Position numbers and translations under genes: made by a program. The notes below the pieces were generated by a model. The model worked only from the letters and a program-made list of their open reading frames with translations, ran no database searches and was not told the origin of the DNA. Shown in pieces: positions 56,115 to 64,000 of a stretch of 64,000 bases of DNA. Source of the stretch: Heloderma charlesbogerti (Eukaryota; Chordata; Lepidosauria; Squamata; Helodermatidae); NCBI GenBank assembly GCA_026122225.1, contig JANEZZ010000739.1, forward strand, positions 1,736,001 through 1,800,000. Reading direction: 5' to 3'. Position 1 is the first letter of the stretch; each line of letters begins with the position of its first letter.

Positions 56115-56640
56115 CAGTCAGGAAGTTTTTCCTGATGTTCAGCAGGAATCTGGCTTCCTGTAACTTGAGCCCATTATTCCGTGTCCTGCACTCTGAGATG
56201 ATCAAGAAGAGATCCTGGCCTTCCTCTCTGTGACAACCTTTCAAGTACTTGAAGAGAGCTATCCTATCTCCCCTCATTCTTCTCTTCTCAAGGCTAGATG
56301 TGCCCAGTTCTTTCAGTCTCTCCTCATAGGGCTTTGTTTCCAGTCCCCTGATCATCTTCGTTGCCCTCCTCTGAACCCTCTCCAGTTTGTCTGCTGCATC
56401 CCTCTTAAAGTGTTGTGCCCAGAACTGGACACAGTACACCAGGTGAGGCCTAACCAGTGCTGAGTAGAGGGGAACTAGTACTTCATGGGATTTGGGGGCG
56501 ATACCTCTATTAATGCAGACCAAAATAGGATTTGCCTTTTTTGCAGCCACATCACATTGTTGGCTCATATACACCTTGTGATCTTCAACAATTCCAAGAT
56601 CCTTCTCACTTGTAGTATTGTTGAGCCCAGTATCCCCCAT
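56115..56640 (-). mobile_element. CR1 LINE fragment (paralog of 6690-7225)
   Basis: On the minus strand it encodes VCINRGIAPKSHEVLVPLYS, KRDAADKLERVQRRATKMIR and KPYEERLKELGTSSLEKRRM. It is better preserved than the copy B counterpart (open over about 170 codons). Both its ends were trimmed by neighbouring rearrangements. Confidence 0.85.
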
Positions 56641-56645
56641 ACCTG

Positions 56646-57568
56646 GTAGTAATGCACCAAACAATAACCAGAAATGGAGCAATCCTTTGGAAAAGCAATA
56701 GCAGTAGTAGTTGTGGATTTCTCAGGTTACTTGGAATGGTTTATCTCTTGCAGAAATCCCAATACAGCCCTGCAGTGTAGACATTCCTTAAAATTATCAG
56801 CACTTGAAATTATCAGCACATGTCATATACAAGGTTTTCCAAGGTTATTCTTCTTTTAGAGGCATCGAGATAACCCTCTGGGATTAGTGAGGAGGACAGT
56901 TAGAGACATGCTGATCATTACGGAGGAGAAAACCCACTTTCCACATGCCACCATCATTGCAGCACCAAAGATAACAAAACACGGAAGCATCAGCAAGTGG
57001 CAAGTGACGAGGTCCGTCCAGCCTCTCTTTGCTCAGAGTGAGAGGCACCAGCTTCCTGCTCAGATTAGTTTGGTGTTCCAGACACAGATAAAATTGCACG
57101 TATCATTTTGTATACCCACTTGTTTGACTGCAGGCTCACATCTTGGTGAACTGTGTATGCTACTGTGAAATAGTCTACAGTTTTATTAACCTCAGCCCAT
57201 CTTAAACAACTCTTTAAACCATTCTAGGCCAGTGAGGAGAGAGCCAGATCATGGATTCCCTCTGCCTGGGTAGATTAGCTTGGATGTCCCCCTGTAAAAT
57301 GGCCCCAAGGCTCTGCAATGGCCCCAGGCTTGTAACCAAGTCACCAGGAGTTTTAGAGGGGCCTAGAGATCCATAATGCCTTCTTCCTTGGTTCATTATT
57401 AGTGCAGTTCTCTTGCTAGTGGGCCTCTTGGCTGATAAGATGATTCAGTGGTCGATATCGTCACCGCAACACATTCCATGCTAATGAACTCTGAACTGTT
57501 GCTCTTACCAGGGCCTAGGATGCATCTGAGAAGAGAGGCTGTGTTTGTGCTAAGCTACAGGTGTCTGT
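56646..57568 (-). other. 5' flank of V2R copy C, proximal part
   Basis: Aligns with 8688-9330 and 43255 onward (AACAATAACCAGAAATGGAG). It is interrupted after the TSD acaggtgtctgt by BovB and resumes at 60604. Confidence 0.75.
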
Positions 57569-60500
57569 AGAAGAAGAAGAAGAAATGTAGAAAAAGAAGA
57601 AGAAATTGGAGAAGGAAATGGCAACCCACTCCAGTATTCTTGACAAGACAACCCCATGGAACGTATCACAAGGTTAAAAGAGATGATGCTGGAAGATGAG
57701 CCCCTCAGGTCGGAAGGTGTCCAATATACTACTGGGGAAGAGCAGAGGGTATTTCCAAGTAGCGCCAGAAAGAGTGAAGCGGCTGGGCCAAACCCGAAAG
57801 GACACTCAGCTGTGGATGTGTCTGGTGGTGAAAAGAAAATCCGATGCTGTAAAGAACAATATTGTTTAGGAACCTGGAATGTCAGATCAATGAATCAAGG
57901 TAAGCTGGAGGTGGTCAAACATGAGATGGCAAGACTGAACATCGACATCTTGGGAATCAGCGAACTCAAATGGACAGGCATGGGCGAATTTAATTCAGGT
58001 GACCATCATATCTACTACTGTGGGCAAGAATCCCTTAGAAGAAATGGAGTGGCACTCATAGTCAACAAAAGGGTGGGAAAAGCAGTACTGGGGTACAATC
58101 TCAAAAACGATAGAATGATCTCAGTATGAATCCAAAGCAAACCATTCAACATCACAGTAATTCAAGTCTATGCCCCAACCACTGATGCCGAAGAAGCTGA
58201 GGTTGATCGGTTCTATGAAGACCTACAACACCTTATAGAACTAACACCAAAAAATATGTCCTCTTCATCATAGGGGATTGGAATGCTAAAGTAGGAAGTC
58301 TTGAAATCACTGGGATAACAGGCAGGCATGGCCTTGGTGTACAAAATGAAGCAGGACAAAAGCTAATAGAGTTTTGCCAAGAGAACACGCTGATCATAGC
58401 AAACACTCTTTTCCAACAGCACAAGAGGCCACTCTACACATGGACATCACCAGATGGTCAATATTGAAATCAGATTGATTATGTCCTTTGCAGCCAAAGA
58501 TGGAGAAGCTCTATACAGTCAGTCAAAACAAGGCCTGGACCTGACCGTGGCTCAGATCATGAGCTGCTTCTTGCAAAATTTCAGCTTAAATTGAAAAACG
58601 TAGGGAAAACCACTAAACCACTCAAGTATGACCTAAATCATATCCCTGATGAATATACAGTGGAGGTGAGGAATAGATTCAAGGGATTAGACCTGATAGA
58701 CAGAGTGCCTGAGGAACTATGGATGGAGGTCCGTAACATTGTTCAGGAGGCAGCAACGAAATCCATCCCAAAGAAAAAGAAATGCAAGAAACCCACGTGG
58801 CTGTCTGATGAAGCTTTACAAGTAGCTGACGAAAGAAGGGAAGCAAAAAGCAAGGGAGAAAGGGGAAGATATAGCCAACTGAATGCAGAGTTCCAGAGAA
58901 TAGCAAGAAGAAACAAGAAGGCCTTCTTAAATGAACAATGCAAAGAAATCATAGGGACCTAACAGAAGCAGATGAGATTAAGAAGAGGTGGCAAGAATAC
59001 ACAGAAGAACTATACAGGAAAGATCTGAATGTCCCTGATAGCCATGATAGTGCGGTCACTGAACTTGAGCCGGACATCCTCAAGAGTGGAGTCAAGTGGA
59101 ACTTAGGAAGCATTAGTAACAACAAAGCTAGCGGAGATGACAGTCTTCCAGCAGAGCTATTAAAAATCCTAAAAGATGATGCTGTTAAAGTGCTGTACTC
59201 AATATGCCAACAAATTTGGAACACTCAGCAGTGGCCACAAGACTGGAAAAGGTCAGTTCACATTCCAATTCCAAAGAAGGGCAATGCCAAAGAGTGTTCA
59301 AACTACTGCACAATTGCGCTTATTTCACATGCCAGCAAGGTGTTGCTCAAAATCCTACCAGCTAGGCTTCAGCAGTATGTGAACTGAGAACTACCGGAAG
59401 TACAAGCTGGGTTTCCAAGAGGCAGAGGAACTAGAGATCAAATCGCCAATATTCGCTGGATTATGGAGAAAGCAAGTGCTAATTTCAGAAAAACGTCTAT
59501 TTCTGCTTCATTGACTAGGCTAAAGCCTTTGATTGTGTGGATCACAACAAACTCTGGCAAATTCTTAAAGAGATTGGAGCAGCAGACCACCTTACCTGTC
59601 TCCTGAGAAACTTGTACGAGGGTCAAGAAGCAACAGTAGGAACCAGACATGGAACAACCGATTGGTTCAAAATTGGGAAAGGAGTACGACAAGGCTGCAT
59701 ATTGTTGCCCTGCTTATTTAACTTATATGCAGAGTACATCATGAGAAACGCTGGGTTGGATGAATCACAGGTCGGGATTAAGATTCCCGGGAGAAATATC
59801 AACAACCTCCGATATGCAGACGATACCACCCTAATGGCAGAAAGCGAAGAGGATCTAAAGAGCCTCTTGTTGAGGGTTAAAGAGGAGAGTGCAAAAGCTG
59901 GTTTGAAACTCAGCATTAAAAAAATGAAGATCATGGCATCTGGCCCCATCACTTCCTGGCATATAGAAGGGGAAGTAATGGAAGCTGTGACAGATTTTAT
60001 TTTCTTGTGCTCCAAGATCACCGCAGACGGTGACTGTAGCCATGAAATCAAAAGACGCTTGCTCCTTGGGAGGAAAGCTATGGCAAACCTAGACAGCATA
60101 GTAAGAAGCAGAGACATCACCTTGCCGACAAAGGTCCCTCTAATCAAAGCTATGGTTTTCCCAGTAGTAATGTATGGCTGTGAGAGCTGGACTATAAGGA
60201 AGGCTGAGCGCTGAAGAATTGATGCTTTCGAACTGTGGTGCTGGAGAAGACTCTTACGACTCCCCTGGACTGCAAGGAGGTCAAATCAGTCCATCCTAAA
60301 GGAACTGAACCCTGAGTGCTCATTGGAAGGACAGATACTGAAGCTGAAGCTCAAATATTTTGGCCACCTAATGCGAAGAGAAAACTCTCTGGAAAAGACG
60401 CTGATGCTGGGAAAGACTGAAGGCAAAATGAGAAGGGGACGGCAGAGGATGAGCTGGCTAGATAGCATCACCAATGCAATGAATATGAACTTGAGCACGC

Positions 60501-60591
60501 TCCGGGAGAGAGGGCAGGACAGGAAGGCCTGGCGTGCTATGGTCCATGGGGTCACAAAAGTCAGACACGACTGAACGACTGAACAACAGCA
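57569..60591 (+). mobile_element. RTE-BovB LINE, 3.0 kb, degenerate
   Basis: Perfect 12-bp duplication acaggtgtctgt at 57557-57568 and 60592-60603. Endonuclease: YCLGTWNVRSMNQGKLEVVK (about 57850-58129), GDWNAKVG near 58275. RT: IPIPKKGNAKECSNYCTIAL, DHNKLWQILKEIGAADHLTC, GVRQGCILLPCLFNLY, YADDTTLMAE, KYFGHLMRRENSLEKTLMLG. The end reads AWRAMVHGVTKVRHD. Relative to the 47-kb copy it has an internal deletion of about 0.13 kb near 58950, TGA codons at 58127-58129 and after QQYVN (about 59385), and frameshifts. Not autonomous. Confidence 0.95.
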
Positions 60592-60603
60592 ACAGGTGTC
60601 TGT

Positions 60604-61469
60604 GCTGAGAAAGTTCTGATCGTTTTCCTTCTGAACAAGCACTGTTAGTCTCTGCTGGGAACATTGCAGATGAATGCTAATTCACTCTTGCTGCTGTCAT
60701 GCTGCCTCACTGCTAACATGTATGGCATAAAACCCATCTTACCCCTTGGCTCTGGGTTCAGATAAACTGTCTGATCCAACCACTGGGTATGTCTGTGTGC
60801 TGTAAGTACTCAATAAAGTCTCCTTCTAAGTGAACCTGGATCCTGCTTATCACTTCCGCAGCACCTCCAAACCTTAGCAGCCCACGGACGGGGCATACAG
60901 GCTCTCGGCTAAGTCCTGAGCTGAGTATTCTGGGCAGGTCTGCCCTTTCAGTGCATGTGGGGAGTGTGATGCCCAGGCAGCAGCCGCCCAGATCACTGCC
61001 ACCTATGCAGCATCTAGTTTCACCTGGAGGAGATCAGAGACCTCCTTGCTTGATCTGTAACCTGATCTGTTGGCATTTGGGCTGCACCTCCCCCAGGTGT
61101 GAATCCTGACTGGCTCCCCTTCCATCGCTCACCCACACACCCTAAGGCAAGACCAGCTCAGTTTGGCACCTGTCTGTCCAACCTATTATGATGTGTGCAT
61201 AATTACATATATGCATGCACGCTGTATACATGCCAACTGAACAAACATAAGCAGAATCTTTTGACATGGTACTCTGGGTGTAGATGAAAAGCAAAAACTA
61301 AGGGAGAACGAAACCAACAGACAAGGTCCTTGAAAGCAATTACCTGTATAATAAAAAACTAAAGTGAATTCGAATCATACACCAGGGGAAATGGAATCAA
61401 ACATTCCAAAGACATTAAAATTCTGATAGTTAGAAGAGGACAAGCATTTAATCATCAGTCATATAGCTG
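60604..61469 (-). other. 5' flank of V2R copy C, distal part
   Basis: Aligns with 44030-44500 of copy A (GATGCCCAGGCAGCAGCCGC, CAGAATCTTTTGACATGGTA). No exon. Confidence 0.65.
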
Positions 61470-62258
61470 TAGGGATGTACGAAAGTCACTTACCTTTCCG
61501 CAGATTATGTTGATGGTGGGGGGGGAGGCGTTCCGTCCCTCCCCCCAGAATCCTCGACGGGGGGGGAGGTGATCCATTCCTCCCCCCCGGAATCCTCCAC
61601 AGCCAGCTGTGCTCCGTGGCAGCTCCGTGGAGCAGCCAGCCAGGCCCAGCCAGGCCCAGCCAGGCCAGAGCCTTCCGCAGCCGGATTTCAGGCTGCGGAG
61701 GACTCTGGGGGAAAAAAACAAAAACTCGCGTACGCAAATGGCGGCGGCTACGGCTGCCGCCATTTGTGTTCCTTATTTTTGATCGCCTTAATCTACGTAA
61801 ATATTTACATAGACTATGACGGTGAAAATAAAGGGGAATGCAAATAGCGTAGCGGGCGCCCGCTACGCTATTTGTGTTCCCCTTTATTTTTGCCGTCATA
61901 GTCTACGTAAATATTCACGTAGATTAAGGCGGTCAAAAATAAGGAACACAAATGGCGGCGGACATAGCCGCCGCCATTTGCATACGCGTTTTTTTTTTTA
62001 AACCCAGCCATGATAGTTTTAAAGAAGACCAGCCTCCGCTGCCATTAAGACCAGCCACCGCTGGAGCCGCTGAAGCTGCCGCCGGAGCCACTGCGGCCCG
62101 GAAGATCCGCCCCAGGTAAGTCACATCCTGGGGGGATCCATGGGGGGGATCCGTGGGGGGGCGGGAGGGGCAGGCCGTTCTGCCACGGAGTTCGGGGGGC
62201 CGAATGCACTGGCATTTGGCCTCTCTGTGATCCGTGGCAGAATTCTCTGACATCCCTA
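61470..62258. mobile_element. Palindromic hAT-like non-autonomous element (copy 17)
   Basis: Left end TAGGGATGTACGAAAGTCAC with ACTTACCTTTCCG; right end GCAGAATTCTCTGACATCCCTA with CCAGGTAAGTCAC. Copy A near 45040 (ATATACCTAGATACATC) is the empty site. The TSD is about atagctag (left atagctg, right gtagctag). The core has paired TTAATCTACGTAAATATTTA hairpins about a GCGGGCGCCCGC centre at about 61857. CCAGGCCCAG is tandemly repeated near 61640. Confidence 0.9.
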
Positions 62259-62799
62259 GTAGCTAGATACATTGAGGTACATCGACAAGTGTTTGTGTGT
62301 ATGTGTGTGTGTGTGTGTCTGTGCATGCATCAGTGTGTGCATGAGTGCGTGTGTGTGTTACAATGCTGGCAGCTGCCTGAGATACCAGATTTTGGGTGTC
62401 ATGAAAGGGCAACAAAGTGTGAGATCTTTACTACACAGGAGGAGTCAAGGTGGTTGCGGGATTGTATTGCCTGGTTTGACTAGGGTGGGTTTGGGAACCA
62501 TTTGTTGCTCCACCTAAGGCAGTAAAATGCCTGGGGCTAGCCCCAGTGTCTGACTTAGAAGAGCGGTGGGGGTTGGGAGTTGCACTTTGAAGAGAATTGA
62601 ATGTTAACAGTTTAAATTTAAGCACTACTTGGCATTTAAATGGAGTTAATTAATCCCCCCAAATTAGGAGTAGGATCACCCTCAATTTCCTACAAACAAA
62701 TAAACACACAATTCACTATTTTTTCCTTTGCCAGACAGCTCACCCCCGCCCCATCTCTTTGTCTCTTTCTTTCATGATCAGCACCTAAATGACAAGTGT
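62259..62799. other. Distal V2R 5' flank of copy C, with (TG)n
   Basis: (TG)n-rich 62290-62360. The stretch to about 62640 aligns with 45170-45490 of copy A. The rest is unassigned. Confidence 0.6.
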
Positions 62800-63165
62800 C
62801 TTCAAATACTGGAAGGGTTGCCATGCTGAAGGTGAAGAAGACTTGGTCTCTGTTGTTCCACATTAGAGCCAGTGGGTGGAGTAGGGGAGTAGATTTCAGT
62901 TGAACTTTAGGAGAACTTCCTAACAGTCAGAAATATTTGACAGTGGTGCAGATTGACTAAAGAGGTGGTGGGCTCTCCTGCACTAGAGGGTTTTAGGCAG
63001 ATACTGGATGGCCTTTTGTTAGAGATGCTGTAGGGCCCAACTAAATGTTCTGCTAATCTTGCATAGTAGAGCTAGGCATGACTGGCTTGCTTACTTGAGT
63101 TAGAGATGTTGTAGTTGCATCCTACATCGAACACATGGTTGGACTTGGTGTCTTCAAAGGTCCTT
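62800..63165 (+). mobile_element. CR1 LINE 3' end
   Basis: GGAAGGGTTGCCATGCTGAA, GAACTTCCTAACAGTCAGAA, GAGGTGGTGGGCTCTCCTGC and ACTGGATGGCCTTTTGTTAG are in the order of a CR1 3' coding end and UTR on the plus strand, ending near TTGGACTTGGTG and GGTCCTTTCCAA. Confidence 0.75.
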
Positions 63166-63167
63166 TC

Positions 63168-64000
63168 CAATTTATTTATTTATTTATTTATTTCATTTCA
63201 TTTCTATACCGCCCAATAGCCGAAGCTCTCTGGGCGGTTCACAAAAACTAAAACCAAACAACACACAATAAAACAATTTAAAATATATAGAACATTAAAA
63301 CCACAATATAACAATACAACCACAATAAAACCTAGCAGCAGTACAGGAGTTTAAAATACAGATTTAAAACACCAAAGATAAAAATTTAGAAAGCTAAAAT
63401 GCCTGGGAAAATAAAAAGGTCTTCACCTGGTGCCGAAAGGAGTACAATGTAGGCGCCAGGCGAACCTCACTAGGGAGCTCATTCCAGAGCCGGGGTGCCA
63501 CAGCAGAAAACGCCCTCCTCCTAGTAGCCACCCACCTCACTTCCTTTGGCAGGGGCTCATGGAGAAGGGCCTCTAATGATGACCTTAATGATGTGCCGGG
63601 CAGGCACATATGGGAGGAGGCGATCCTTCAGGTAACCTGGCCTCAAGCCGTTAAGGGCTTTGAATGTTAACACCAGCACTTTGAATCGGGCCCGGAAATG
63701 GACTGGCAGCCAGTGCAGCTGGAAAAGTACTGGTGTAATATGAGCTCGCAGGCCAGTCCCTGTTAACAATCTTGCTGCCCTATTTTGGACCAGCTGAAGT
63801 TTCCGGACCGTTTTCAAAGGCAGCCCCACGTATAACGCATTGCAGTAATCCAGACGAGAAGTTATCAGAGCATGGATAACTGTAGCTAGGCTATCTCTGT
63901 CCAGATAAGGGCGTAGTTGGTATACCAGCCTAAGCTGATAAAAAGTGCTCCATGCCACTGAGTTCACCTGTGCCTCAAGTGACAGTTCTGGATCCAAGAG
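63168..64000 (-). mobile_element. L2-type LINE 3' end, continues past the window
   Basis: Starts with the (TTTA)n tail and TTTCTATACCGCCCAATAGC, the 3' terminus. The minus strand encodes DPELSLEAQVNSVAWSTFYQ, SRLDYCNALYVGLPLKTVRK, QLVQNRAARLLTGTGLRAHI, LHWLPVHFRARFKVLVLTFK and ALNGLRPGYLKDRLLPYVP, the typical C-terminal RT tail of L2/CR1-superfamily LINEs. One frame break occurs near 63570. It is the best-preserved L2-type copy here. Confidence 0.88.

Larger units (their letters stand above)
46223..60720 (-). other. Segmental duplication copy C (decayed V2R unit)
   Basis: 46223-54345 aligns with 1377-6400 of copy B, and 56115-57568 plus 60592-60720 aligns with 6690-7225 and 8688-9330. Large differences: BovB insertion (47163-51902), a Ngaro solo unit (54351-55122), a palindromic element (55208-56114), a second BovB (57569-60591), and a deletion that joins the CR1 interior to the 5' flank at about 56640 and removes exon 1. 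Confidence 0.85.

Noticed and set aside
57569..60591. Active BovB source element
   Set aside because: Stops, frameshifts and an internal deletion are present in endonuclease and RT.

Overview
This is a gene-poor, repeat-dense window from a vertebrate nuclear genome, almost certainly a squamate reptile (lizard or snake). The evidence is vomeronasal type-2 receptor (V2R) exons with vertebrate splice signals, RTE-BovB, CR1, L2-type and Penelope-like retroelements, a Ngaro/DIRS-type tyrosine-recombinase retrotransposon, a tRNA-derived SINE, and many short non-autonomous DNA transposons. I see no intact protein-coding gene and no bacterial-type operon.

The host content is a decayed V2R cluster, all on the minus strand. 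Copy A spans about 43.0 kb down to 23.9 kb and keeps all six coding exons in the correct order: exon 1 42766-43031, exon 2 41954-42245, exon 3 33629-34483, exon 4 31762-31989, exon 5 30832-30958, exon 6 23919-24817. It has an in-frame stop in each of exons 4, 5 and 6, and probable splice-site losses flanking intron 2. Copy B (1377-9330) keeps only exon 5 and a broken exon 1. Copy C (46223 to about 60.7 kb) keeps only exon 5. B and C are a segmental duplication of a receptor that had already lost most of its exons. A fourth remnant, D (14.2-15.0 kb), is an exon 1 scrap. The 5' flanks of A, B and C are still recognisably paralogous.

The most striking content is a family of about 17 non-coding elements, 0.6-1.0 kb when complete, with TAGGGATG...CATCCCTA ends. 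They are built from palindromes nested inside palindromes. Several have perfect 8-bp target-site duplications, some confirmed against 'empty' paralogous sites inside the window, which fits a hAT-type DNA transposon origin. Nearly every complete end carries an outward-facing (A)GGTAAGT, a match to the 5' splice-site consensus. Copies have inserted into BovB, into each other and into V2R introns.

The window records deep nesting. A palindromic hAT-like element (14993-22153, TSD gttttcac) is interrupted by a Ngaro-like element (about 15484-22010), which is itself interrupted by a SINE and by another palindromic element (16515-17488). A BovB copy (47163-51902, 12-bp TSD) sits inside duplication copy C and carries two palindromic insertions. 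A separate 516-bp inverted repeat (26596-27111) has 5S rRNA-derived arms with convergent Pol III internal promoter motifs.

Family names come from motif recognition, without database searches. Repeat boundaries without visible TSDs are approximate.
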